Of a stretch of 60,249 bases of DNA, positions 1-8,125 are shown in pieces. The DNA comes from Deltaproteobacteria bacterium (GTDB taxonomy: Bacteria > Desulfobacterota > Desulfobacteria > Desulfobacterales > SpSt-501). The position numbers and the translations under genes are program-made. Position 1 is the first letter of the stretch. Each line of letters starts with the position of its first letter. The stretch is taken from positions 1 through 60,249 of the forward strand of contig JACRCN010000095.1 in the NCBI GenBank assembly GCA_016219005.1. The letters are read 5' to 3'. The notes below the pieces were generated by a model. It saw only the letters and a program-made list of their open reading frames with translations, ran no database searches and was not told the DNA's origin.

Positions 1-49
1 AGAGAATTACCAGCAATGAAACAGCCGTCATCGACCTTGAACCCTTCAT
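1..49 (-). CDS. N-terminus of a probable exported protein (cut by window edge)
   Basis: On the minus strand an ATG at 49-47 opens a frame that runs off the left edge. It encodes MKGSRSMTAVSLLVIL: a short basic start followed by a hydrophobic stretch, as in a signal peptide. Only 16 codons are visible, so the product cannot be named. A PHO-box-like repeat and a -10-like hexamer lie just upstream, which would fit a phosphate-binding protein, phosphatase or porin; that is inference. No strong ribosome binding site is visible (CTCAGG abuts the ATG), so the start is provisional. Confidence 0.35.
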   Translation of the reverse strand, partial: MKGSRSMTAVSLLVIL

Positions 50-78
50 CCTGAGCTAAGCCACATTCAATGGACAGG

Positions 79-111
79 ATGCTATGGATGAATTGTTAGG
101 CTCTTGTTAGG
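79..111 (-). promoter_or_regulatory. PHO-box-like tandem repeat with -10 hexamer
   Basis: Read on the minus strand: CCTAACAA, 3 nt, CCTAACAA (111-93), then 8 nt, then TAGCAT (84-79). The two identical octamers are 11 bp apart, the period used by PhoB-type regulators. The same layout recurs at 631, 4739 and 10055, each time facing a gene. It would drive the leftward gene starting at 49. The match to a PhoB site is inferred from period and context, not from a known consensus for this organism. Confidence 0.5.
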
Positions 112-630
112 ATTGAGCTAACATTTCATTAACGGGCGGCAAGGCACGGGACCCAACCTCTGCGGCCTCTTTCCTCGGCGGTTCAATCGTCGTGAATTTA
201 ATGGCTTACTGCCATGAACTGGGCTTGTCGCGACATAATGGAGAAGCGGGGTGCGGAGGCCTCCAGGCCCGATCGGCAGGAGGCGAAGCACAAATCACGG
301 TCTAGAGTTGACACATATAAAACACGTTTGCTGCATTTCAAGCACGTGGGGTTGTTCTTGTCGGATTCACATAAGGAGCAGGTGCGGCAAGGACTGGTCA
401 TGTGTTCCTTCCTTTCGTTGGATTACAGCGATCGATAGAGGTGCAGCATCGGGCTGCCGATTTTCACCGGCGAAGGTATCCGGTAGGCGTTACATTTTGA
501 TGAGCCCAGCGTGAGAAAACGGCGATCCTTCCGATTTCGGAACGTCGACCCTTTGACGTGCCGCACCGCTGAAGATAGAGAAGGATCTCTTACCCGTCGC
601 TTTTTTTAGCCGGCCCGCATAGAACCCAAA
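112..630. other. Gene-free leader region
   Basis: No convincing coding sequence: the short open frames here have no family resemblance or ribosome binding sites. A second, plus-oriented pair of 11-bp-spaced half sites (GCTAACAT, 3 nt, ATTAACGG, 117-135) has no -10 at the expected distance. A long-range inverted repeat, GATCCTTC (524-531) with GAAGGATC (580-587), encloses a small ACGTC/GACGT hairpin and precedes a run of seven T (601-607). It may be a transcription terminator or structured leader, but I cannot assign a function. Confidence 0.4.
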
Positions 631-663
631 ACTAACGATCTCCTAATCCGGACAAAACAAGAT
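631..663 (+). promoter_or_regulatory. PHO-box-like repeat upstream of the PEP-utilising enzyme
   Basis: ACTAACGA (631-638), 3 nt, CCTAATCC (642-649), then 8 nt and CAAGAT (658-663), a weak -10. The period (11 bp) and the 8-nt distance to the hexamer match the sites at 79-111, 4725-4757 and 10041-10073. It sits about 50 nt before the ATG at 713 in the correct orientation. This is the weakest -10 of the set (3 of 6 consensus bases). Confidence 0.4.
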
Positions 664-712
664 CGCATCAAACTGACCCGATTATTCATTCCCACCCATA
701 ACCGGAGGCCGG

Positions 713-3106
713 ATGGTTTTTATCGTTGGGTTCGAAGACTCGCAGGCGCTGGATCCCCAGGTTGCAGGACGCAAATTCGCTTCACTGGCCCGGGCCGCGC
801 GCGAAGGGTTTGCCGTGCCCGAGGCCGTGGCGATCGTAACCAAAGCGCATGGGCATTTCCTCGCCACCGGAACCTGGCCCGACGGTCTGCGGGAGGAGGT
901 TATCGATACCGCCCGCCGGCTGGATATCCGGCAAGGGGTGTCCATTCGGTCTTCGGCCACGCGCGAGGACCTGGCGGGCCAGAGTTTCGCCGGCCAATAC
1001 CGGAGCTTTCTGGAGGTGAACAGCGAGCGCGAGATTCTCAGCCGCATCGAGGAGTGCTGGGAAAGCGCCGGGTCCGAAACCGTGCGCAGCTACCTCCGTG
1101 CGGTGAACCCGCAGGGATCCGACACCGAGCCCCCTCTATTGGCCGTCATCATCCAGCGCATGGTGAACGCATCGATCGCCGGTGTGGCCTTCAGCCGCAA
1201 CCCGCTTCGCCCCGATCGGGAAGAAATGGTCATCGAAGCCGTCAAGGGGCATGCCGAAAGCCTGGTCAGCGGGCACCGGTCGCCTTGCCGGGCCCGTGTT
1301 CACCGCGATGGCCGGGTGTCCGTCGAAAGCGGCTCGCCTTCCTACCTGCGGCTGTCCCGCAAGACGCCGTGGCGCGAGATCGCCGGGCTCCTCGAACGGC
1401 TGGAGAAATCTTACGCCGACAAGCCGCTCGACATGGAGTGGGCGGTTGATCGCGGCAAAACGCTCTGGCTGCTGCAGGTCCGTCCGATTACGGCGTTGGC
1501 GCCGGAGGAGGTGCTGCCGCCGGAGGGTGCCTGGACCCGCAAGATCGCCGACGACCTCTGGGCGGACCGGCTCGAACCCTTCATGGCCGAGGTGATGCTC
1601 AGCAACGCACCGCGGTTCGACCTGTCCCGGATCGCCCGGATAGCCGGCATCACCCCGGTGCTGCCGGCCATGACGGTGATCGATGGCTATCTGTATGTCA
1701 ATTGCGACAGCATCCGCCGCGTCATCGCGCACATCCCGCGGTCGCTGCGCTTCAAGGATCTGGATAACCTGCTGCCGGCCGGCTCACACCTTAGCGACAT
1801 TCCGCCGCCAGGAGCATGGACCCTGGCCCGCATCTTTCTCAGGGTTATCCTACTGCCCTTGAGAGAACCCGGGATGATCCCCTTCATCTGCCTGCACAGC
1901 ACCCCGCGCGCCATCCGCCGCCTGCGAGCTCGCATGGCGCTGCCGGAACCGGGATCGGCTGCCACCGCCCACTCCGTGCTGGAACGATTGCGGGCCGACC
2001 TCGAGACGTTGGCCTTGATCCAGGCAAACAACCAATGGCCCTATTTTCACGCCACGCTCTTCACCTGGGTTCTGCGCTGGCTGGCGGTAGACCGGCTGCA
2101 AATGACCGGCGCCGGATTCTTGGGGCTTATCAGCCAAGGCTCCGATAACGTCACCATCGGCATCGAGCACTGGTTCCGCAGGACCGCGCTGCAGATCGGC
2201 TCAGACCCCGGCCTGGAAGAACGCTTCCTTTCGGAACCGGCTGCGGAATTGGCCTTTTCATTGCCGGCCGAGCTTCAGGCAGAGGTCGACGCATTTCTGC
2301 AGCGCTACGGTTTCCGGTCCCGGCATCGCACGCTGCTGATAAAACGCTGGGCCGAAGCGCCTGAGGAGGTGGTGGGCATTCTCCAGTCGTTGGTGCGCCA
2401 CCCCCACGTCGGCGGGACCGCGATGGGCGTCGGCGTCCCATTCACGGAAGACAATTCTCTCGGCATGGTTTTCAGTCTGGTCCTCAGGATTCTTGCGGGG
2501 GTAACGCGCCGCTTCTTGGACTTGCGGGAGGAATTGCGATTTTTACTGGATGAAGCGCTTTTTCGGATTCGCCGTGATCTGCTCACCCTGGGGCGACTTT
2601 CGGAAATGGACGAAACCATATTCTTCCTGACACCGCGGGAGATCGAAGAGATGGTCACAGGCCGGCTCACACCTCAACTTGCCGCAACTATTGCCACTCA
2701 GCGGCAGCAGCGGTTCCAAACGCCGGTTGAGCCCGGCACCTTCTGGGTGGACGGACGCCCCGAATATGATTTCTGTGCCGGCGGCACAGTGCTGCGGGGC
2801 GTCGGGACCAGCCTGGGCCGAGTCACCGGCAGAGCGGTCATCGTGGAAGACCCCGCCGCCGCCACAATCCGGCGAGGCGACGTGGTGGTGGCGCGCCATA
2901 CCGACCCGGGATGGACGCCCATCTTCAGCATCATCGGCGGTATCGTCATGGAAGAGGGCGGCCTGCTCAACCACTGCTCAATCGTCGCGCGGGAGCTCGG
3001 CATTCCGTCCATCGTCGGCGTGAGTCGGGCCACCCAGCTGATCCCCGAAGGGGCGCGGGTGACCATCGACGGCGGGGCTGGGATGGTGCGGATTGAGGAA
3101 GGGTGA
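713..3106 (+). CDS. PEP-utilising enzyme (PEP synthase / rifampicin-phosphotransferase-like)
   Basis: 797 aa. An N-terminal ATP-grasp domain of the PEP synthase/PPDK type is marked by RSSATRED (79-86) and SFAGQY (91-96). A middle domain without clear relatives spans about 280-690. The C-terminal swivelling phosphohistidine domain carries GGLLNHCSIVAREL, with the catalytic His near 754. The architecture ATP-grasp / variable middle / His domain is that of rifampicin phosphotransferases and other PEP-synthase-like proteins that move phosphate from ATP through His to a substrate; the PEP/pyruvate-binding barrel of true PEP synthase is not apparent. The substrate is unknown. The ATG at 713 follows CGGAGG closely. 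The gene is monocistronic and convergent with the glycosyltransferase gene, with a 28-nt gap. The PHO-box-like repeat at 631 suggests phosphate control. Confidence 0.8.
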   Translation: MVFIVGFEDSQALDPQVAGRKFASLARAAREGFAVPEAVAIVTKAHGHFLATGTWPDGLREEVIDTARRLDIRQGVSIRSSATREDLAGQSFAGQYRSFLEVNSEREILSRIEECWESAGSETVRSYLRAVNPQGSDTEPPLLAVIIQRMVNASIAGVAFSRNPLRPDREEMVIEAVKGHAESLVSGHRSPCRARVHRDGRVSVESGSPSYLRLSRKTPWREIAGLLERLEKSYADKPLDMEWAVDRGKTLWLLQVRPITALAPEEVLPPEGAWTRKIADDLWADRLEPFMAEVMLSNAPRFDLSRIARIAGITPVLPAMTVIDGYLYVNCDSIRRVIAHIPRSLRFKDLDNLLPAGSHLSDIPPPGAWTLARIFLRVILLPLREPGMIPFICLHSTPRAIRRLRARMALPEPGSAATAHSVLERLRADLETLALIQANNQWPYFHATLFTWVLRWLAVDRLQMTGAGFLGLISQGSDNVTIGIEHWFRRTALQIGSDPGLEERFLSEPAAELAFSLPAELQAEVDAFLQRYGFRSRHRTLLIKRWAEAPEEVVGILQSLVRHPHVGGTAMGVGVPFTEDNSLGMVFSLVLRILAGVTRRFLDLREELRFLLDEALFRIRRDLLTLGRLSEMDETIFFLTPREIEEMVTGRLTPQLAATIATQRQQRFQTPVEPGTFWVDGRPEYDFCAGGTVLRGVGTSLGRVTGRAVIVEDPAAATIRRGDVVVARHTDPGWTPIFSIIGGIVMEEGGLLNHCSIVARELGIPSIVGVSRATQLIPEGARVTIDGGAGMVRIEEG

Positions 3107-3134
3107 TCGGAAAGGGATTTTGACAACCGCCACT

Positions 3135-4172
3135 TTAGGTGAAAACCGTCCGCTCCCACGCCAGGCGTGAAAGCCCGGCGGCATCCGTCCAGTTGCCGGC
3201 CCCGATCCAGTCCGCGATCATCCGCGCGACGTCGGGGTAGCGCACGGCCGCAACCGACCGCATGGCCAGAAACCCATCAACCGTTTCTCTGTCCAGCCGT
3301 TTCATCACGGTCCCTAGCTTCAGCTTCGCAACCGCCTTGGCATTGGACATCTGCTCCATCTGCCGGGCCAGCGGCTTGACCAGAATTTTTTTGCCGAGGT
3401 GGAGCGCTTCGCTCGCCAACTCGAACCCGGCGTTGGTGATGACCCCGCTGCTCTCGGCCAGGTCCTTCAGAAAGCCCTGCCGCGAGAAGGTCCGCAGGCG
3501 CAGATGACCTTCGTCGCTTGCTGCCGGAAGCTGGTGGTAGACATAAAACTGGTGGCCTTCGAAGGGCATCAGCAGCCGGCGGATGTCCTCGATCTCCTCA
3601 AACGGCAGGTAGATGAGGATTTTGGTCGGAATGGGTTTTAACCCATCGGGCATGTGGTTCGGAATGATCGGCGGCAGGATCGGCTGGTCGAAATGATGCC
3701 AATGCAATCCCAAGCAGTGTTCGGCGGGAGCGAAATTGCGAATGACATACAGAGCGGCGGGATCGAACCCGGCAATGGGGATCCTGTGGCGAAATGCATA
3801 TTGGTGTCCGATGCCGATGGAGGGCAGGCGGTGGCGACGGGCAATGCGGGCAGAGACCGGCTCAAAGTCGGTGATCACCACATCGACGCCCCGGGTGTCA
3901 AAGCGCCGGATGTCGGAGTAGAACTTAAAAAGATCCAGGCGGCGGGCCGTCTTGAAATATTGCAGCCGTCCGCGCTGGGTGGAAAACGTCAGCCCCTCCA
4001 AGGCGACGAAAGGCTCGAACACCTCCATCTCCCAGAGCAGGGCCGGGTCCCTGCCGCTCACCAGCACCTGCACATCGTGACCGTCGGCTTTGAGATTGCG
4101 GATGATTTCGCGCGAGCGGCTGATGTGGCCGTTCCCGGTTCCCTGGACGCCGTAGAGGATTCGCAGGCCCAC
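3135..4172 (-). CDS. Glycosyltransferase of the MJ1255/VC2487 type
   Basis: 345 aa from a GTG at 4172 (MGLRILYGVQGTGNGH). The N-terminal GVQGTGNGHISR loop and the C-terminal donor-site stretch SSGVITNAGFELASEAL, with a following KPLARQMEQ, are hallmarks of the UDP-sugar GT-B family once catalogued as MJ1255/VC2487. Members transfer a sugar from a nucleotide donor to an unidentified, probably lipid, acceptor at the membrane. The start directly follows the stop of the PAP2 phosphatase gene (TGA, one base, GTG), so the two are translationally coupled. A longer frame up to 4334 overlaps that gene and is not credible. The pairing with a lipid phosphatase suggests glycolipid or undecaprenyl-linked chemistry; the acceptor is unknown. 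Confidence 0.8.
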   Translation of the reverse strand: MGLRILYGVQGTGNGHISRSREIIRNLKADGHDVQVLVSGRDPALLWEMEVFEPFVALEGLTFSTQRGRLQYFKTARRLDLFKFYSDIRRFDTRGVDVVITDFEPVSARIARRHRLPSIGIGHQYAFRHRIPIAGFDPAALYVIRNFAPAEHCLGLHWHHFDQPILPPIIPNHMPDGLKPIPTKILIYLPFEEIEDIRRLLMPFEGHQFYVYHQLPAASDEGHLRLRTFSRQGFLKDLAESSGVITNAGFELASEALHLGKKILVKPLARQMEQMSNAKAVAKLKLGTVMKRLDRETVDGFLAMRSVAAVRYPDVARMIADWIGAGNWTDAAGLSRLAWERTVFT

Positions 4173-4173
4173 G

Positions 4174-4701
4174 TCAGCTTGCCGCCGCAATGCCGAACAA
4201 AGCGCACAGGGCCCCGAGCAGCATGCCCGCCACGACATCGGTGGGGTAGTGGACCCCCAGGTAAATACGCGAAAATCCCACGGCCAGGGCCCATGCGCCG
4301 GCGATCGGGAAAAGATAAGGGTATGCGTTGCCAAGCAGGGTGGCGACCAGAAAGGCGGCGGCCGTATGACCGGAGGGAAAGCTGAACTGGTCGCTCGGCT
4401 TCACGCGGCCTTCAACCCCGGGCAGGATTTCGCATGGCCGGTCGCGTTTCACGGACTGCTTGATGAGTTTGTAGACGGGAAGCTCGATAGAAAAGGCCGC
4501 AACGGCCGCCGTTAGAAACACGCGGCCGACTGCCGGGTCCACCGCCAGCAGAAGGGCCGCGAGCATCGGGTAGCAGTATCCGTTGCCGGTCCAGGAGATT
4601 CGCGGCATCAAAAAGTCCACCAACCGTCGGCCGTGCAGTCCGAAGATTGCGCTCAACCACAGGATGTCCCAGCGCGTGATACTGTTGACGATGGTTCGCA
4701 T
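4174..4701 (-). CDS. PAP2-family membrane lipid phosphatase
   Basis: 175 aa with about five hydrophobic segments. All three phosphatase motifs are visible: KRDRPC (about 84-89), PSGH (about 108-111) and SRIYLGVHYPTD (about 144-155), containing the catalytic His and Asp. The family removes phosphate from phosphatidic acid, phosphatidylglycerol phosphate or undecaprenyl pyrophosphate at the membrane surface; which one cannot be told from sequence. The ATG at 4701 is preceded by GAGGAG at good spacing. It is the first gene of a two-gene operon with the glycosyltransferase. A PHO-box-like repeat lies about 40 nt upstream, so a role in releasing diacylglycerol from phospholipid during phosphate starvation is plausible but inferred. 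Confidence 0.9.
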   Translation of the reverse strand: MRTIVNSITRWDILWLSAIFGLHGRRLVDFLMPRISWTGNGYCYPMLAALLLAVDPAVGRVFLTAAVAAFSIELPVYKLIKQSVKRDRPCEILPGVEGRVKPSDQFSFPSGHTAAAFLVATLLGNAYPYLFPIAGAWALAVGFSRIYLGVHYPTDVVAGMLLGALCALFGIAAAS

Positions 4702-4724
4702 AGGTTGCTCCTCTTTTGAGCCTT

Positions 4725-4757
4725 AACCTATCTCGGCGACGTTACGTTTCCGTTAGG
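4725..4757 (-). promoter_or_regulatory. PHO-box-like repeat before the PAP2-glycosyltransferase operon
   Basis: On the minus strand: CCTAACGG, 3 nt, CGTAACGT (4757-4739), then 8 nt, then TAGGTT (4730-4725). The half sites are 11 bp apart, and the distance to the hexamer is identical to that at 79-111. Transcription would start about 20 nt before the ATG at 4701. Confidence 0.5.
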
Positions 4758-4782
4758 CAATGATTTTTTTCCTGCTAGCCTG

Positions 4783-5976
4783 CTACAGGCCGGTGGTGAT
4801 GACCAGGTCTGTGATCGGTCCTCTCGATTTTTCTCCCTTGAGAACGATGTGCGAGTAGATTTTGCTTCCCTTGAACTTTTTGACCAGCCAGTTCAGGCCG
4901 TTGTTCTCCGGGCCGAGATACGGATTGTCCACCTGGCGGATGTCGCCCAGACAGAGACACTTGACGCCCTCGCCCATTCGCGTCAGCAGCGTGCGGCACT
5001 CGGCGCGGGACATATTTTGCATTTCATCAATGATGACCACTGCGTTTTCAATGTTCATGCCCCGGATGTAGTTCAACGGCAGGATTTCAAATGTCCGAGA
5101 GTTGAATTGGGGCGGGTAGTCGTCGGAGTCGATGAACAGCTTGTTGGCCGGCCGTAGACGATGCAGCTTGGAGAGCAAGTCGGCAATGTAGCGGGTGTAG
5201 GGCTCCATCTTCTCCTCGAGTTTTCCCGGCAGGTAGCCGAGCTTCTGGCCGATTTCGATCATCGGCTTGATCACGTAAATTTTCTGGTGGGATTTGCGCT
5301 CGAGTACCAGGTACAGGGCGCACGCCAGAGCCAGGTAACTTTTGCCGTAGCCGGCCTCGCTCTGCACCGACACCACCTGGATGTCCGGGTGGATCATCAA
5401 CTCCACGGCCAGGTTCTGAAAAACGTTGCGGGGCGTCACCTTCCAGACCTTGTGCTGGTAGTCGATGATCTTCTCGCCCGCCGACCCGAACAACACGGGC
5501 TTGCCTTGCTCGTTCCACATGAAGGCATTGGGCACCGCTTCTTCGCGTCTGGCCACGAAACCGGTGAAATATTCCGCCTCGGACTTGAACGGCACCGATT
5601 CCTTGTAGACTTCGCTCGCGATGCCCCGCAGCCGCGCCTGGAGTTGGAAGATCCGGTCATTGGTGACCAAAATCGGCTTTTCCACCCCGCTCGCCTGGAT
5701 TTCGTCCAGAATGAATTTATCCGCCAGATTGGCGAAGGGGTCGGCAACCGATTGGGAGTTGAGGACTTGGAAGGTGTCCGGGTTTTCGACCAGGTATTCG
5801 ATCACCCGGGCGACGATGTGCCGCAGCTTCGGGTCCTTCTTGAACTTGTCGAGCTCGAGCAACACGTGGTAGGGGATGAAAATGTGGTTTTCGTTCCCGT
5901 TGCGCAGCTTCACGAGAGAAAGGGGATCCTCCAGGAGAACATTCGTGTCGATGATGTAGTTTTTCTGCTGTTCCAT
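4783..5976 (-). CDS. PIN domain plus PhoH-like ATPase (YlaK/PhoH2 type)
   Basis: 397 aa. A PIN-type RNase domain at the N-terminus begins NYIIDTNVLLEDP, with acidic metal ligands, and reaches about residue 130. The PhoH P-loop ATPase domain follows, with Walker A SEAGYGKS (about 206-213) and Walker B AVVIIDEMQN (about 314-323). This fusion is known as PhoH2: an RNA helicase/RNase coupling ATP hydrolysis to RNA cutting. PhoH was first named from the E. coli phosphate regulon, but I see no clear PHO-box-like repeat in the 171 nt upstream. Standing alone on the minus strand, it ends just before the regulatory region of the PAP2 operon. Confidence 0.93.
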   Translation of the reverse strand: MEQQKNYIIDTNVLLEDPLSLVKLRNGNENHIFIPYHVLLELDKFKKDPKLRHIVARVIEYLVENPDTFQVLNSQSVADPFANLADKFILDEIQASGVEKPILVTNDRIFQLQARLRGIASEVYKESVPFKSEAEYFTGFVARREEAVPNAFMWNEQGKPVLFGSAGEKIIDYQHKVWKVTPRNVFQNLAVELMIHPDIQVVSVQSEAGYGKSYLALACALYLVLERKSHQKIYVIKPMIEIGQKLGYLPGKLEEKMEPYTRYIADLLSKLHRLRPANKLFIDSDDYPPQFNSRTFEILPLNYIRGMNIENAVVIIDEMQNMSRAECRTLLTRMGEGVKCLCLGDIRQVDNPYLGPENNGLNWLVKKFKGSKIYSHIVLKGEKSRGPITDLVITTGL

Positions 5977-6147
5977 AGGGGTCTCACCTCAGCCTGTTGG
6001 GAAGATTCTGTTTCTGTACGGCAGGGCGGAAGGCCTGCAGACAATCGCACGGATGCGGCATGGATGAACAACTGGATAGCAAATTTTGAGGGGTCGGAAG
6101 GCCCAAGAGAAGGCCAGGAAGGCACGATGACGGCCGGGCGTGATGGT

Positions 6148-8034
6148 TCAGATGGCACCTCGGCGGACGCGATACTTCAGCTCGCTATGGGCTGGGGAAT
6201 CGACGTCGCCCGATGTACGGAACTGCGCATTATCCGTTCCGGCCTTTGGAGTGAAAAGCCTGAGCTTGTCAGGCGCCACGCCTTTGTCTTCCAGATCCTG
6301 CTGGACCTCACGGGAGGGAACAAAGACCGTCTGCACTTGGTTGTAAAACCAGACCAGATATTTCCAGGTCAATTCCTCGATAAATCCGTCATGGGTGACG
6401 ACTCGGGCCAAGCGCGGAATGGCGTCGGTGAACGTCGCCTCAACCGGAAACTTCAGGAACCGCGCAATGAAAAGCCCGGCCAGACCGGTCGGGCCGGCAC
6501 CGGCCAAATGCAGGCGCCGAATGTCTTTTTCGAAGCAGTAATCAAGCATTTCCAGGACCGGGGGGTAGATGAGCCGGTGGCCCGGAAGATCGCTGAATTC
6601 ATAGACGCCGATGGGCGCAAAGGTGTGCACGCCGGGACCCTCTGCGGCATCGCAGGTCAGGACAATCCCGTCCGCAAGTGCATGGGCATCAACCGAAAAT
6701 TTGGCTACCCCCCGAGCCTCTTGCAGGCTGTCGGCGAAAACGGCGCAGGGCGTGTTCCGCTCTACGCTGGTCGATGGGCAGAGCTGAGCCATGACCGAAC
6801 GAGAGAGCTTGCGCTGCGCGTTGTGATGGGCAAACCCCACGAAGTAGGGCGCCAGCAGCGTGCAGAATCCTCCGGCGGATCCGATCGTGTGAAAGATACT
6901 GAAAAGATTCGCTCCGGAAAAATGATCCATAAGGTGGTTGGCGAAGCCGCGCAGGATCCGGTTGGACATCTTGTTGATGAAGTGGAACCATCGCTCCTCT
7001 AAACGCTGGGAAACCCGGTCCCCTTTCCGGGGCAGCACGAACAGGTCGGGTTCTTCTGCGATCAGCCGGGAGGACTCTTTCTTGAGCAGGTCCACCAGCG
7101 GCCCGGGGATGCTGCCCTTGATCTTGCGCAAGCGCGGGTACTGCCAGAGCAGGTGCAGCCGTGAGAGCAGTCCGGTGTCTTCCTCGCCCGTGCAACGCAG
7201 GCTGCGATCGACATAGCGCAGCAGAAAATCATGGGGAACCTGCTGGCCCAGGCCCAGCTTCTGACGGTAGAATTGGTAGGCGATGCTGTAGAGGTTGTGG
7301 GCCACGTTCTGGGGCGACGAATGCCTCTGAACGGTTTCTGCACGGCCCTTGGCGATCCCGTCCAGGAACTCGGCTGCCGAGGCGGCGCCCGACACCCGAG
7401 TGTAGTTGCACGCGATGCTGAGGGAACTGTGGTCGTCGGATCCGCCGATGAGGTACTTGGGCCACGGCTCCGGCCAAAGGGGAGTGAGGTTGTGCCTGTT
7501 GGCCAGCTGCTCAATGTCCTCGCGAGTAAGCTGCGACAGGATCTTTTCGATACAATGGTTGCTCACCGGGCTGCTGTCGCCGTTCAACTCGAAAATCTTA
7601 AAGAGCAGCAGCAGCTTTTCAAAGTGATCCGGCGTCAACCGGTCGTTTACGGCATAAAGCGGGTGGGCGACGGCACACGTGATGGCAGCCTGCTTCAGGT
7701 AGGAAACGAGTTCAAAGATGTTGGCGCGCAGTTTCTGGATGTTGGCGTGCTGGGCTTCTGTGATGTCGTAGACGAGAATATGGACCTTGCACCCGTCTTC
7801 GGGAAAATAGGAAGTGACCTCCTCGCTGATGAAGACCCCCGGTAAGTGCGCGATTTCGAGGGCGCCCTCGATTTTGTTGTGGTCCGTAATGGTGACGAGC
7901 GTCATGCCCCGCCGTTGGGCGATGTGGTAGAGATGAAGCGGCTCGGTAAAGCTCTCGGGGCAGCCGATTTTCTGGAGAAACCACTGGGACGGCCGCGTGG
8001 AATGTCTGGAGTGTACGTGAAGGTCCGCTTGCAT
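6148..8034 (-). CDS. PHP domain fused to the N-terminal half of a GT4 glycosyltransferase (truncated)
   Basis: 628 aa from the ATG at 8034 (MQADLHVHSRHS); a TTG 48 nt further upstream is possible but less likely. Residues 1-230 are a PHP metal-dependent hydrolase, with HVHSRHS, TITDHNKIEG and GGSDDHSS. From about 470 the protein matches the acceptor-side half of a GT4 enzyme (EMLDYCFEKDIRRLHLAGAG, later VFVPSREVQQDL and KLRLFTPKAGTD). The protein then ends within about 25 residues. PHP-GT4 proteins of this type normally continue with a second Rossmann domain of some 200 residues that binds the nucleotide sugar; it is absent, and I find no trace in the 170 nt downstream in any frame. The gene lies 91 nt after the OlsF-like acyltransferase and is probably co-transcribed with it. 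Confidence 0.85.
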   Translation of the reverse strand: MQADLHVHSRHSTRPSQWFLQKIGCPESFTEPLHLYHIAQRRGMTLVTITDHNKIEGALEIAHLPGVFISEEVTSYFPEDGCKVHILVYDITEAQHANIQKLRANIFELVSYLKQAAITCAVAHPLYAVNDRLTPDHFEKLLLLFKIFELNGDSSPVSNHCIEKILSQLTREDIEQLANRHNLTPLWPEPWPKYLIGGSDDHSSLSIACNYTRVSGAASAAEFLDGIAKGRAETVQRHSSPQNVAHNLYSIAYQFYRQKLGLGQQVPHDFLLRYVDRSLRCTGEEDTGLLSRLHLLWQYPRLRKIKGSIPGPLVDLLKKESSRLIAEEPDLFVLPRKGDRVSQRLEERWFHFINKMSNRILRGFANHLMDHFSGANLFSIFHTIGSAGGFCTLLAPYFVGFAHHNAQRKLSRSVMAQLCPSTSVERNTPCAVFADSLQEARGVAKFSVDAHALADGIVLTCDAAEGPGVHTFAPIGVYEFSDLPGHRLIYPPVLEMLDYCFEKDIRRLHLAGAGPTGLAGLFIARFLKFPVEATFTDAIPRLARVVTHDGFIEELTWKYLVWFYNQVQTVFVPSREVQQDLEDKGVAPDKLRLFTPKAGTDNAQFRTSGDVDSPAHSELKYRVRRGAI

Positions 8035-8100
8035 CAGTGTCTTCACCCCCACCGTTTGGGTTCGTGTGATGGATTGATTCAATCAACATCGCCTATAAAT

Positions 8101-8119
8101 GCATTAAGATCATTTTTAG
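8101..8119 (-). promoter_or_regulatory. Weak PHO-box-like repeat before the PHP-glycosyltransferase
   Basis: Minus strand CTAAAAAT, 3 nt, CTTAATGC: two degenerate half sites 11 bp apart. There is no good -10 at the 8-nt distance seen at the other sites, so this may be chance in an AT-rich gap. Confidence 0.2.
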
Positions 8120-8125
8120 GATTGA

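Noticed and set aside
117-135. Plus-oriented PHO-box-like pair GCTAACAT / ATTAACGG
   Set aside because: No -10 at the distance seen in the other sites and no gene within 570 bp; kept only as a remark.
5161-7002. 613-codon plus-strand frame opposite phoH and the PHP-GT4 gene
   Set aside because: Spans two real minus-strand genes and the gap between them, has no family resemblance, and is explained by codon bias of the opposite strand.
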